64,000 nt of DNA. Source: Ferrimonas sp. YFM. GTDB taxonomy: Bacteria; Pseudomonadota; Gammaproteobacteria; Enterobacterales; Shewanellaceae. Position numbers and translations under genes: made by a program. Position 1 is the first letter of the stretch. Each line of letters opens with the position of its first letter. The notes under the pieces were generated by a model. The model saw nothing but the letters and a program-made list of their open reading frames with translations, was not told the DNA's origin and searched no databases. Shown here piece by piece: positions 17,367-27,028 of the stretch. The stretch covers positions 1,612,001 to 1,676,000 of the forward strand of contig NZ_AP027368.1 in NCBI RefSeq assembly GCF_030296015.1. The letters are read 5' to 3'.

Positions 17367-18767
17367 TTAGAAGTTGGCGCTGCGCGGGGCACGAGGGAAG
17401 GGGATCACGTCACGGATGTTGGACACACCGGTCACGTAGCTCACCAGTCGCTCGAAGCCCAGGCCGAAGCCGGAGTGAGGTACGGTGCCGTAGCGACGCA
17501 GGTCGCGGTACCAGTACATCTCGTCCTTGGGCAGGCCCATCTCGTCCATGCGCTTGTCCAGCATCTCCAGACGCTCTTCACGCTGGGAGCCACCGATGAT
17601 CTCACCGATGCCCGGGGCCAGAACGTCCATGGCGGCAACGGTCTTGCCGTCTTCGTTCATGCGCATGTAGAAGGCCTTGATGTCCTTCGGGTAGTTCTTC
17701 ACAACCACAGGGGCCTTGAAATGCTCTTCCGCCAGGAAGCGCTCGTGTTCGGAGGCCAGGTCGATGCCCCACTCAACGGGGAACTCGAAGGTCTTGCCGC
17801 AGTTCTTCAGGATCTCCACCGCGTCGGTGTAATCCACCTGGGCGAAGTCCGCTTTAACGAAGTCCTGCAGGCGAGTGATCACCTCTTTGTTGACCCGCTG
17901 CTCGAAGAACTTCAGGTCGTCCATGCGCTCGGCCAGTACCGCGTCGAAGCAGTACTTGAGCATGTCTTCCGCCAGGGAAGCCACGTCGTCCAGCTCGGCG
18001 AAGGCCACTTCAGGCTCGACCATCCAGAACTCGGCCAGGTGACGGCTGGTGTTGGAGTTTTCGGCACGGAAAGTCGGGCCGAAGGTGTACACCTTGGACA
18101 TGGCACAGGCGTAGGTCTCGGCGTTGAGCTGACCGGATACGGTCAGGAAGGTCTCTTTGCCGAAGAAGTCCTGGTCGTAGTCCACGTCGCCCTTGTCGGT
18201 GCGAGGCAGGTTGTTCATGTCCAGGGTGGAGACGCGGAACATCTCACCGGCGCCTTCACAGTCGGAGGCGGTCAGGACTGGAGTCGCGGCCCAGATAAAG
18301 CCACGCTCGTGGTAGAAGCGATGAATCGCCTGGGACAGACAGTTGCGCACACGCATGACCGCGCCAATCAGGTTGGTGCGGGGACGCAGGTGAGCCACTT
18401 CGCGCAGGTACTCGATGGAGTGGCGCTTGGCCGCCATGGGGTAGGTGTCTGGGTCTTCCACCAGGCCCACCACCTCAACGGCGGTCACCGCCATCTCGAA
18501 CTGCTGGCCCTTTCCGGGGGATTCCACCACTTCACCGGTCATCTTCACGGAGCAACCGGCGGTCAGGCGCAGCACATCTTCCTGGTAATTATTCAGATTA
18601 CTGGGTACTACGCCCTGAATAGGATCAAAACAGGAGCCGTCGTACACGGCCAGGAAGGAAATACCGGCTTTGGAGTCACGGCGGGTACGAACCCAACCCT
18701 GTACCGTCACTTCGCTGCCTACTGCGTAAACGCCCTTCAGGACGTCAGCGATAGTTGCCACACTCAT
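17367..18767 (-). CDS. asnS: Asparagine-tRNA ligase
   Basis: This 466-residue class IIb aminoacyl-tRNA synthetase charges tRNA-Asn. The OB-fold anticodon domain contains [16 protein letters not shown]; the class II catalytic domain contains motif 2 ([17 protein letters not shown]) and motif 3 ([15 protein letters not shown]). It aligns over its full length with E. coli AsnS as I remember it. I chose ATG 18767 ([12 protein letters not shown]), which matches the family start, rather than an upstream in-frame codon. A promoter candidate is listed separately. Nothing is odd about it. Confidence 0.97.
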   Translation of the reverse strand: MSVATIADVLKGVYAVGSEVTVQGWVRTRRDSKAGISFLAVYDGSCFDPIQGVVPSNLNNYQEDVLRLTAGCSVKMTGEVVESPGKGQQFEMAVTAVEVVGLVEDPDTYPMAAKRHSIEYLREVAHLRPRTNLIGAVMRVRNCLSQAIHRFYHERGFIWAATPVLTASDCEGAGEMFRVSTLDMNNLPRTDKGDVDYDQDFFGKETFLTVSGQLNAETYACAMSKVYTFGPTFRAENSNTSRHLAEFWMVEPEVAFAELDDVASLAEDMLKYCFDAVLAERMDDLKFFEQRVNKEVITRLQDFVKADFAQVDYTDAVEILKNCGKTFEFPVEWGIDLASEHERFLAEEHFKAPVVVKNYPKDIKAFYMRMNEDGKTVAAMDVLAPGIGEIIGGSQREERLEMLDKRMDEMGLPKDEMYWYRDLRRYGTVPHSGFGLGFERLVSYVTGVSNIRDVIPFPRAPRSANF

Positions 18768-18876
18768 TCTCGGTTGTCTCTCCAGCGAGATTAAAATCAA
18801 TACGTTGTCAGTCGACCACTGATTGTGGCCTGACTAGGGCAGCTAACCACACTCTGTGGACAGCTGCAAACCGTTA

Positions 18877-18904
18877 ATCTTACCTTGCTGACCCTGATTC
18901 TCAA
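18877..18904 (-). promoter_or_regulatory. Possible sigma-70 promoter of asnS
   Basis: On the minus strand TTGAGA (complement of 18899-18904) and TAAGAT (complement of 18877-18882) lie 16 bp apart, about 110 bp before the asnS start. Consensus match by eye. Confidence 0.42.
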
Positions 18905-19001
18905 GACAATTTGGGGCAATTCGGTGGGGAGAGTGGGGCGAGGCGATTATTCGTGGCCTCGTTTGCGCAATTCTTCGCCTGAATCGGCTTGGTCAGTGGT
19001 G

Positions 19002-19598
19002 CTACAACGGTGCCCGGGGGAAGCCCAGGTGGCGCACCAGCTGTTCGATCACCGCGGCGGTGGCACCCCAGATCTGATGATGCTGCCAGAACATGAAGTA
19101 GACCCTGTGATCGGCGCCACGGCGTTTCAAGTCCACGGCTCTGCGATTGGCGGGTTCACACAGGTGGGCCAGGGGCACAAAGAAGCACTCACTGACCTCG
19201 TCCTGACTCAGAACCGGGGCGAAGTCGCCATCGAAGAAGGCCAGTTGCGGCATCATCCGAAAGCGGGAGATGGTGTGAAACTCAGGCAGCTCGCCGACCC
19301 GGGTCAGACGCTCCGGCTCCAGACCCACCTCTTCCCAGGCTTCGCGGGTGGCAGCATGCCAGGCAGAGTTGTCGGTGTCGTCCACCTTGCCTCCGGGAAA
19401 GCTCACCTGGTTGGCGTGGTGGCGCAGATGGCTGGCGCGCCGGGTCAGCAGCAGTTGCAGTTCGCCCTGGCGCTCGGTCAGGGCAAGCAGTACCGACGCC
19501 GGCTTGAACTTGGGGGCCAGGGGGTGCGCCGCAATGGGGTCCTCCACCCCGGAGATGGGGCTTAGGGCAAACTGGGCGAGAAACTGCTGACGATTCAA
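19002..19598 (-). CDS. Nudix hydrolase, CoA-pyrophosphatase-like (NudL/YeaB type)
   Basis: This product of about 198 residues would hydrolyse CoA or related nucleotide pyrophosphates. The Nudix box reads G-G-K-V-D-D-T-D...A-A-T-R-E-A-W-E-E-V-G-L, and the preceding LLLTRRASHLRHHANQVSFPG is the UPF0035 extension typical of CoA-specific members. No ATG is available; TTG 19598 has GGAGG nine bases upstream, while TTG 19631 would add 11 residues. It lies 72 bp after pabB on the same strand, an arrangement also seen in E. coli (pabB-nudL). Confidence 0.85.
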   Translation of the reverse strand: MNRQQFLAQFALSPISGVEDPIAAHPLAPKFKPASVLLALTERQGELQLLLTRRASHLRHHANQVSFPGGKVDDTDNSAWHAATREAWEEVGLEPERLTRVGELPEFHTISRFRMMPQLAFFDGDFAPVLSQDEVSECFFVPLAHLCEPANRRAVDLKRRGADHRVYFMFWQHHQIWGATAAVIEQLVRHLGFPRAPL

Positions 19599-19670
19599 CT
19601 TGAGACCATCCTCCGTAGTCGATAGTCCCAAGATAACAGAGGCGGCCTCGGGGGGGAATCCGCCTTTTGG

Positions 19671-21053
<1,383 letters not shown>

Positions 21054-21109
21054 AAGGTTCTTCGGTTATTGTCCTTTGCGGCGATCATACCAGCTCCATC
21101 GAGCCTCGC

Positions 21110-22024
21110 CTATGGTGGGCCAGTGAGCCGCTGTACCCAGAATGGCAGCCCCTGGGCCTTGAGAAAATGCTCTGCCTGCGCTCCCTGCAACATAGCCAGG
21201 GTGGCGATCAGGCCGGCATCGGTGCAGCGTTCGGCCTGAACGGTGACGCTGGAGGGGGCGTCAGTCACCGGGTGACCGGTTTTGGGATTGAGGATATGGC
21301 TGATTCGCTTGCCGTCCCTCATCAGAAAACGCTCGGCATCGCCACTGGTGGCGATGGCGCCCCGGCTCAGTGTCAGGGTGACCGGAGCCGCGTTACTGTT
21401 CACCGGGCTGATGCCAATGCGCCAGGGCAACTGGGTGGGGGAGGCGGCGATGTCGCCGCCAAAGTTCACCAGCAGCTCCAACTGGGGCCAGTGATGCCGA
21501 ATCAGGGCAAGTACCCTATCGACGGCGTACTCCTTGCCCAGGCCACCGAAGTCCAGTGCTGTGCCTGGGGCCAGGGTGACATTTTGTTGCTTCAAAACCA
21601 CCTTGTCCCAGCCGATCAGCGGCAGCAGGGCGGCGACCTGTTCAGGGCAGGGCAGTCGGTCGCTACCATCGAAGCGCCATACCCTGCCCAGCACGCCGCT
21701 GGTGATGTCAAACAGGCCATCGGAGAGGCGCCAGGCGGTCTCGGCCAGGGACAGCAGCTGATGGGTTTCCCGGTCTATGGAAGCCGGCCTACCCTGACTG
21801 TGGTTGAGACGATGGCAGACGCCGTCAGTGCGATAGCGGCTGAACTTGTGCTCGATGCGCAGGGTCTCTTGGGCAGCCAGCCCCAGCGCTTGCTGGGCCA
21901 GGGCGTGATCGCCGGTTCGAATCAGCAGTTCACAGCGGCAGGCCATGGCCTGGAAGTGGCCCCGATAGACACCAGGTTCAAGCTGAGTCAGGGTCAGGGC
22001 GGTTTTTTCGGCCAGGGTGGTCAT
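21110..22024 (-). CDS. apbE: FAD:protein FMN transferase (ApbE family), no signal peptide
   Basis: This 304-residue enzyme would move FMN from FAD to a Thr or Ser of a target protein. Typical blocks are visible: HKFSRYRTDGVCHRLN, FDITSGVLGRVWRF, ALDFGGLGKEYAVDR, NFGGDIAAS, AIATSGDAERF and HILNPKTGHPVTDAPSSVTV, then the metal-site region CTDAGLIATLAM. It starts at ATG 22024, sharing one base with the DUF3570 stop. Unlike most ApbE proteins it shows no signal peptide or lipobox, and no upstream extension supplies one. Its likely target is the DUF3570 barrel encoded next to it (motif DVLTGAS). A second ApbE is at 54162. Confidence 0.88.
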   Translation of the reverse strand: MTTLAEKTALTLTQLEPGVYRGHFQAMACRCELLIRTGDHALAQQALGLAAQETLRIEHKFSRYRTDGVCHRLNHSQGRPASIDRETHQLLSLAETAWRLSDGLFDITSGVLGRVWRFDGSDRLPCPEQVAALLPLIGWDKVVLKQQNVTLAPGTALDFGGLGKEYAVDRVLALIRHHWPQLELLVNFGGDIAASPTQLPWRIGISPVNSNAAPVTLTLSRGAIATSGDAERFLMRDGKRISHILNPKTGHPVTDAPSSVTVQAERCTDAGLIATLAMLQGAQAEHFLKAQGLPFWVQRLTGPP

Positions 22025-23298
22025 CAGAAGTGGTAGCTGGTTTGCAGCATTAGGGTGTTGAGGCTGGGGTAGAGATCCAGGTCTTTTAGCTGACCTGGCT
22101 CGGCCTTGCCGATGGATTGCGGCGCCTGATGGTACCACTGAAGGCGGATGGCCATGCGGTGGCCAGTGGTCATACGGTAGCCATATTTCAGTCCGAGGGT
22201 GTAGGTGTCCAGCTCTCCCAAACGGTAATCGGCACTGGCGTATTTGGGGGATTCTCCCTCCAGCAGGAAAGGCTGGTAGAACTCGGTGGCGCTCTGGGTG
22301 TAGTAACGCAGGTTGGGCTCCAGGCTGTGGGGGCCGAACTCAAACAGCAGCCGGGCATTGAGGGTGTGGGAGTCCACCTCCCAGTCGTCGCTCATGAAGC
22401 GGTAGCTGAGGTCGAGGATGGGACCAAAATGGTATTTGGCCTGACCGAAGAATCCCCATTTGTTGCGGCGATCCGGTCTGGACTCATAGAGGTAGTGCTG
22501 AGCTTCTCCCAGGTCGTTGACCACAGACAGCACCTTGATGAAGTCGTTCTGATACCCCTCCACCTGGGCATAGGTCAGGGTGCCCTGAACTATCAGTTGC
22601 CGGTTAATCACCTGGCTGAGGCTGGCGCGCAGATCCCAGGTGGTCTTGGTGTCGTCGCTGTCGCCGCGGGTGGCGTCAAACGCCTGCTGGAACGCCTCTT
22701 CGCTGGGGAAATCCTTGCGGATGGCCATGGTGCTCAGGGGAACCGGCACCCGTCCTTCAGGCTCAACGGTGTCATAGAAGAGCGAGCCTCCCAGGGCAAG
22801 CTGGGTGTTCTTCTGATTGAAGTCCCGGGTGAGACCGCCATTGATCCCCAGAGACAGATAGTCGTACTCCTTGGAGAGGTGCAGCCCAGTGGTGTAGCCC
22901 ATGGCCTGGTTCAGGGGGCTGGTCCACTGCAGGTTGACCTGGGCGCGGGTGTCTTTGAAGGTGTCGTCCAGGGGCGTCTCTCCCGGGGCGACCTGATACT
23001 CCCCTTTGCCTGAGGGCCGGGTAAAGGTCTGGGGGGTGAGTTGCGGCGCCGCGCCGTTGGGCGAGGCGCCGGTCAGCACATCCAAGGTGCCGGTGAGCAC
23101 CAGAATCTGGTCATCGGCGTTGGTGCGGGTCGCCTGCAGCACCCCTTCATAGGCATCGACTCGGTCGTCTCCTTCGCTGTAGTAGAGGAAGGCGGCGTCA
23201 AAGTTCCACTCCGGCTCAAACAGGGGCTCCTGAGCCTGCACCTGGCTCAGAGGCAGAGTGGCGGCGGCCAGGGCGGCGGTGATGTTGCCTAGTTGCAC
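22024..23298 (-). CDS. DUF3570 outer-membrane beta-barrel protein with ApbE-type motif
   Basis: This 424-residue protein has an N-terminal signal peptide (cleavage after AQA, near residue 22), many amphipathic strands rich in alternating aromatic residues, and a C-terminal phenylalanine (QTSYHF), all typical of an outer-membrane barrel. It matches DUF3570. The loop after the second strand has D73-V-L-T-G-A-S79 followed by PNG, which fits the flavin-attachment pattern D-x-x-(S/T)-G-A-(S/T), with Ser79 the expected acceptor. It overlaps the DUF4266 stop by 10 bp and touches apbE by one base. Covalent FMN here is a prediction. Confidence 0.85.
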   Translation of the reverse strand: MQLGNITAALAAATLPLSQVQAQEPLFEPEWNFDAAFLYYSEGDDRVDAYEGVLQATRTNADDQILVLTGTLDVLTGASPNGAAPQLTPQTFTRPSGKGEYQVAPGETPLDDTFKDTRAQVNLQWTSPLNQAMGYTTGLHLSKEYDYLSLGINGGLTRDFNQKNTQLALGGSLFYDTVEPEGRVPVPLSTMAIRKDFPSEEAFQQAFDATRGDSDDTKTTWDLRASLSQVINRQLIVQGTLTYAQVEGYQNDFIKVLSVVNDLGEAQHYLYESRPDRRNKWGFFGQAKYHFGPILDLSYRFMSDDWEVDSHTLNARLLFEFGPHSLEPNLRYYTQSATEFYQPFLLEGESPKYASADYRLGELDTYTLGLKYGYRMTTGHRMAIRLQWYHQAPQSIGKAEPGQLKDLDLYPSLNTLMLQTSYHF

Positions 23299-23501
23299 CC
23301 GCAGCCTCCACCCGCACTGCCACTGCCGCCATTGGTGGCTTCCTTACTGAAATAGACATGGTCGTCGAAGGACTTGTCCAGGGCATCGGCTTCAAGGGCC
23401 ATGGCCGGATGAGCCAGCAGGTCGCGCTCCCAGGGTTTGACACCCATGGAGCTGCATCCGGTGAGGGCGAGCAGCAGCATCAGGGTTAAGGCCTGTCTCA
23501 C
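23289..23501 (-). CDS. DUF4266 small lipoprotein with Cys/Gly-rich end
   Basis: This 70-residue protein begins with a lipoprotein signal (MRQALTLMLLLALTGC, lipid Cys16). The mature part contains the DUF4266 signature VKPWERDLLAHPAM followed by acidic residues and HVYFSKEATNGGSG. It ends in GGGCGCN, a C-x-C pair after a glycine stretch that could bind a metal or form a disulfide. The GTG start overlaps the tlpA-like stop by 4 bp, and its end overlaps the DUF3570 start. Its function is unknown; the tight overlaps show it belongs to this operon. Confidence 0.88.
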   Translation of the reverse strand: MRQALTLMLLLALTGCSSMGVKPWERDLLAHPAMALEADALDKSFDDHVYFSKEATNGGSGSAGGGCGCN

Positions 23502-23986
23502 TGGGCTTCTCCACTGCCTTGGTTGATCAGATTGTCCAGGGTGGCTCTGGTGGCGTCGGCATCCTTGGGGCGAAAGCCCACATGGGTCTGGATGATGATG
23601 CCGTCCTGGATCAGGTAGCTGCTGGGCATGCCTCCGACCCCATAGGCGTCCGCCAGGGCAAACTCAGGGTCATAGACGATGGGGAAATCGGCGGGGAACT
23701 GTTGCAGAAATTTGGCGGCGTCCGCTTTGTCCACGTCCAGGTTGATTGCCACCACGGTCACGCCTTTGGGGCCAAAATCCTTGAGGAGCTGATTCATAAA
23801 GGGAAAGGAACGGCGACAGGGGCCACACCAGGATGCCCAGAAGTCCACGTAGACTGGCCCCTCCTTGCTCAGCTCCACCATGGAGCGGCTCTGACCGGCC
23901 ACCTCTATCTGAAAATCCGGTGCCGGGCGGGCAGCGAGCTGCGCGCAGGGCAACAGCAGCAATAGGGTGAGAAAAATAGTGCGCAT
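23498..23986 (-). CDS. TlpA/ResA-like periplasmic thioredoxin
   Basis: This 162-residue exported thiol-disulfide protein has a signal peptide (MRTIFLTLLLLLPCAQLAA) and active site W-C-G-P-C in VDFWASWCGPCRRSFPFM. The cis-proline loop reads GVGGMPSSYLI. It would keep cysteines of an envelope protein reduced or paired; the C-x-C of the neighbouring DUF4266 lipoprotein is an obvious candidate, by inference. I chose ATG 23986, preceded by AAGGA, which places the signal peptide correctly. It is the first gene of the tlpA-like / DUF4266 / DUF3570 / apbE operon. Confidence 0.9.
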   Translation of the reverse strand: MRTIFLTLLLLLPCAQLAARPAPDFQIEVAGQSRSMVELSKEGPVYVDFWASWCGPCRRSFPFMNQLLKDFGPKGVTVVAINLDVDKADAAKFLQQFPADFPIVYDPEFALADAYGVGGMPSSYLIQDGIIIQTHVGFRPKDADATRATLDNLINQGSGEAQ

Positions 23987-24146
23987 CGTCAGTCCTTGGT
24001 ATTCGCAGTCTGATTCCATCATGGCACATCTGCACTGGGGGTAAAGGGGAAAACGTGGCTTGGGCTAGAGTGAAGCAAGGGGAAGTGTCTATACTGAAAC
24101 AGCAAGATAAACAGTCACCTTGACAAAAATCGCAGGGAGCGAGTCT

Positions 24147-25007
24147 ATGGTCTGGTATCGATTTTCTCACCGGCTGCTGGTCAGCCTGATGCTGGTATGG
24201 GTTACTTGTTCAGTGGAAGCGGCCACCGCACTGGATCCTCAGACCCTGTCACTCTGGCAGCGCCAGGGAATCCCGGTTCAACTGCTCGATGCCCGGCCTC
24301 ACCAGGCCTACCTGCAGGGACATCGTCAGGGGGCCATCAGTTTCGACGTTGAGGAAACCTACCGACAGGATCAGGGCGTGTGGCTGGCCAAGTCCATCTC
24401 TGCCATGACTCAGGAGATCCGCCAGCGCGGACTGGCTCTGGGTCAAACCATAGTGGTGTATGACGACGGCTTGCTGATGGATGCGGCTCGGCTGGCCTGG
24501 GTGCTGGAGCTTTACGGTTTAACCCAGGTCCACATTTTGGTGGACTCTCTGGAGAGCGCCAAACTCAACAAGGAGCCGGTGACCCCAAGGCCGTCGAGTT
24601 ATGTGCCTGCCCTGAACCCGGATGTGCTGATCAACGCCAGAATGACTTTGCTGGCGGGACATAACCCCAGTTTTGGCATTGTCGATATACGGGGCGAGGA
24701 TCACTATTTGGGAAAGGCCTCGGAAACCAAAAAATTTGGCCACATCCCCGGCGCCATCAACATCCCCATGGACAACTTCTTTTATCGTGATGACAACAAC
24801 ACGCCGCAGCTGCGCAGTTGGGGAGAGCTGATGTCGCTGTTTCAGGGGCTGGACCCCGGCAAGCGCTACATCACCTATTGCTACAAGGGAAAGGCGTCCA
24901 CTTTGGGTTATTTCCTGATGCAACAGGCCGGACTTCAGGTGACCCACTATGACGGTTCCTGGCTGGACTGGTCACAGCGGGATATGCCGGTGGAGAGGCC
25001 GGAATGA
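24147..25007 (+). CDS. Exported two-domain rhodanese-type sulfurtransferase
   Basis: This 286-residue protein has an N-terminal signal peptide or anchor (LLVSLMLVWVTCSVEA) and two rhodanese domains. The first (about residues 30-130) has no catalytic cysteine (VVYDDGLLMDA). The second carries Cys245 in TYCYKGKAST, the persulfide-forming loop. It would act in the periplasm on thiosulfate or another sulfur donor. ATG 24147 follows AGGGAG. The next gene, a hybrid kinase, starts inside the last codons (ATGA), so the two are coupled; a sensing link is inferred. Confidence 0.85.
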   Translation: MVWYRFSHRLLVSLMLVWVTCSVEAATALDPQTLSLWQRQGIPVQLLDARPHQAYLQGHRQGAISFDVEETYRQDQGVWLAKSISAMTQEIRQRGLALGQTIVVYDDGLLMDAARLAWVLELYGLTQVHILVDSLESAKLNKEPVTPRPSSYVPALNPDVLINARMTLLAGHNPSFGIVDIRGEDHYLGKASETKKFGHIPGAINIPMDNFFYRDDNNTPQLRSWGELMSLFQGLDPGKRYITYCYKGKASTLGYFLMQQAGLQVTHYDGSWLDWSQRDMPVERPE

Positions 25008-26860
25008 TTCGCCAGTCCCTGACCCAGAGACTCAACCTGGCCATCTTTGCGGTGATGGTTCTGTTGGCGTTTGTCATCAGTGCCTGGAGCTACAAGGTGG
25101 ATCTGCAGACCATGCGGGCACATTACTCAGGAGTGGCAGGCAGTCTGGCACCTACCATGATTGAGCTGGTGGTGCTGGATCAGCCGGAGACGGTGACCGA
25201 ATTCAATCGTCAGCTGCGTAACTTTCCCCAGCTTAGGGGCCTGACCCTGATGACTCTGGAGGGGGAGGTGCGTTACGAGTATCGCCGTCAGGATACTGCC
25301 TCGGCTTGCCCTCAGGAGATAAGCTGGCTGGCGCCCTTGATGGACGGTTGCATGGTGATTCGCCAGCAGCTGGAGTTTGAGTCGGCCCAGTGGCTGGATT
25401 ACGCCATGGAAGTGGACACCCGTGAGTTGCAAGCACAGATCTTCCAGCAGGCCCTGATGGTGGTGATGGGCACCCTGTTCTGTTTTGGGCTTATCTATCG
25501 CAGCATTCGTCGCTGGGTGAAAAAGCCGGTGGACGAATTGGTGGCCGGCTTGCCGCTGATGGGCACAGGCCAGGTCGATTTCCCCTATGCCGGCGTGCAT
25601 CGCAGTGAGCTGGCCATGCTGGCGCGCACCCTGGAGCAGAGTGACCGGCAACTTTTCGAACGTCAGCAGCAGGCCACCGAGCTCAATAGCCGGCTTGAAG
25701 CCTCTCTCCAGGCCAAGAGCGACTTCCTGGCCAATGCCAGCCATGAAATTCGCACGCCGCTGAATGCGGTCACCGGTTTTATCGAGTGCCTGGAGGCCCA
25801 GCGTACCCGCCTGACCCCAGAAGGGCAGGAGCAACTGCAGCTGTTGCAGGGGGCCTCGCAGAGTTTGCTGCACATCGTTAACGATGTGCTGGACTTTTCC
25901 CGCCTGGAGGCGGGAGAACTGAAACTGGATCCTCAGCCGGGCTGTCCCTCCGACTTTCTGCAGCGGGTCCATGCCCACTATCAGGGGATGGCGCGATTGC
26001 ATAAGGTGGCGTTTGGTCTCTGTCTGGCCCCCGAATTGCCCCCCAGGTTGGTGATGGACGAAGGTCGACTGGAGCAGATCCTCGGCAACCTGCTCACCAA
26101 TGCCATCAAGTTCTCCCCGGGCGGCCAGGTTGAGCTTAAGGCCAGGGTCCAGTCCCGGGATGAATGCAGTTGTAAGCTGGCGATCTCCGTCGAGGATACC
26201 GGCATCGGCATCGAGCCTCACAAGCTGGCGGGGATCTTCGACGCCTATACCCAGGCGGACGGCTCTGTGACCCGCCGCTTCGGTGGCACCGGCCTGGGGT
26301 TGGCCATCTGCAAACGCCTGTCGCTGCTGATGCAGGCGAACCTTGAAGTGGAGTCTGAGCCCGGGCAGGGCAGCCGATTCACCCTGACTCTGTCTTTGCC
26401 GCTGAGCGAAACAGGCACCAGAAGTCAGGCAGATGACGCCATCGGGCGGGATGAGCGTCCCCTGCAGGGGGCCAGGGTGCTGTTGGCAGAAGACAACATC
26501 AGCAACCAGAAGCTGATGCAGATTATGCTCAAGCGGCTGGGCTGTGATGCTCTCACTGTGGCCTCCAATGGCCAGCAGGCGGTGGATGCCTGCCAGAGGG
26601 AGAGTTTTGATCTGGTGCTGATGGATTGCCAGATGCCGGTAATGGATGGCTATCGGGCCACCCGGCAAATTCGCCTGGGGCCCTCGGCTGACACCCTGAT
26701 TCTGGCGCTGACCGCCAATGCCACCGAGGATGACAGGCAGAAGTGTCTGGACAGTGGCATGGACGATTTTCTGGCCAAGCCCGTGACCCTGACAACATTG
26801 GGAGAGGGGATTGCTGCCGCCCGGCTGCGCCATGGCCGTTCAGCGGCGCGCATCTCCTAA
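25004..26860 (+). CDS. Hybrid sensor histidine kinase with receiver domain
   Basis: This 618-residue membrane kinase has a first helix (about 9-28), a periplasmic sensor of some 115 residues, a second helix (about 147-163), a linker with a short coiled coil, a HisKA domain with His247 in NASHEIRTPLNA, and an ATPase domain with NAIKFS, DTGIGI and GTGLGL boxes. The C-terminal receiver has Asp541 in LMDCQMPVMDG and Lys in FLAKP. It lacks an Hpt domain and an output domain, so it must pass phosphate to another protein not encoded here. The start overlaps the rhodanese stop by 4 bp. Confidence 0.92.
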   Translation: MIRQSLTQRLNLAIFAVMVLLAFVISAWSYKVDLQTMRAHYSGVAGSLAPTMIELVVLDQPETVTEFNRQLRNFPQLRGLTLMTLEGEVRYEYRRQDTASACPQEISWLAPLMDGCMVIRQQLEFESAQWLDYAMEVDTRELQAQIFQQALMVVMGTLFCFGLIYRSIRRWVKKPVDELVAGLPLMGTGQVDFPYAGVHRSELAMLARTLEQSDRQLFERQQQATELNSRLEASLQAKSDFLANASHEIRTPLNAVTGFIECLEAQRTRLTPEGQEQLQLLQGASQSLLHIVNDVLDFSRLEAGELKLDPQPGCPSDFLQRVHAHYQGMARLHKVAFGLCLAPELPPRLVMDEGRLEQILGNLLTNAIKFSPGGQVELKARVQSRDECSCKLAISVEDTGIGIEPHKLAGIFDAYTQADGSVTRRFGGTGLGLAICKRLSLLMQANLEVESEPGQGSRFTLTLSLPLSETGTRSQADDAIGRDERPLQGARVLLAEDNISNQKLMQIMLKRLGCDALTVASNGQQAVDACQRESFDLVLMDCQMPVMDGYRATRQIRLGPSADTLILALTANATEDDRQKCLDSGMDDFLAKPVTLTTLGEGIAAARLRHGRSAARIS

Positions 26861-27028
26861 CCTGTTCAGCAGGAATAACCTCTTGTCCTGAGCTCAATTA
26901 TTATGCCAGCCGCCCCTAGACCTTCCGCCACTGGTCAGGTGGGGCTGGCTCAGGGTATTATGGGTCGGATTCACAACCACACAGGCATAGTGAGAAGAGG
27001 CTGGAAGCCTCCGTGGAGTAAAAATAAA

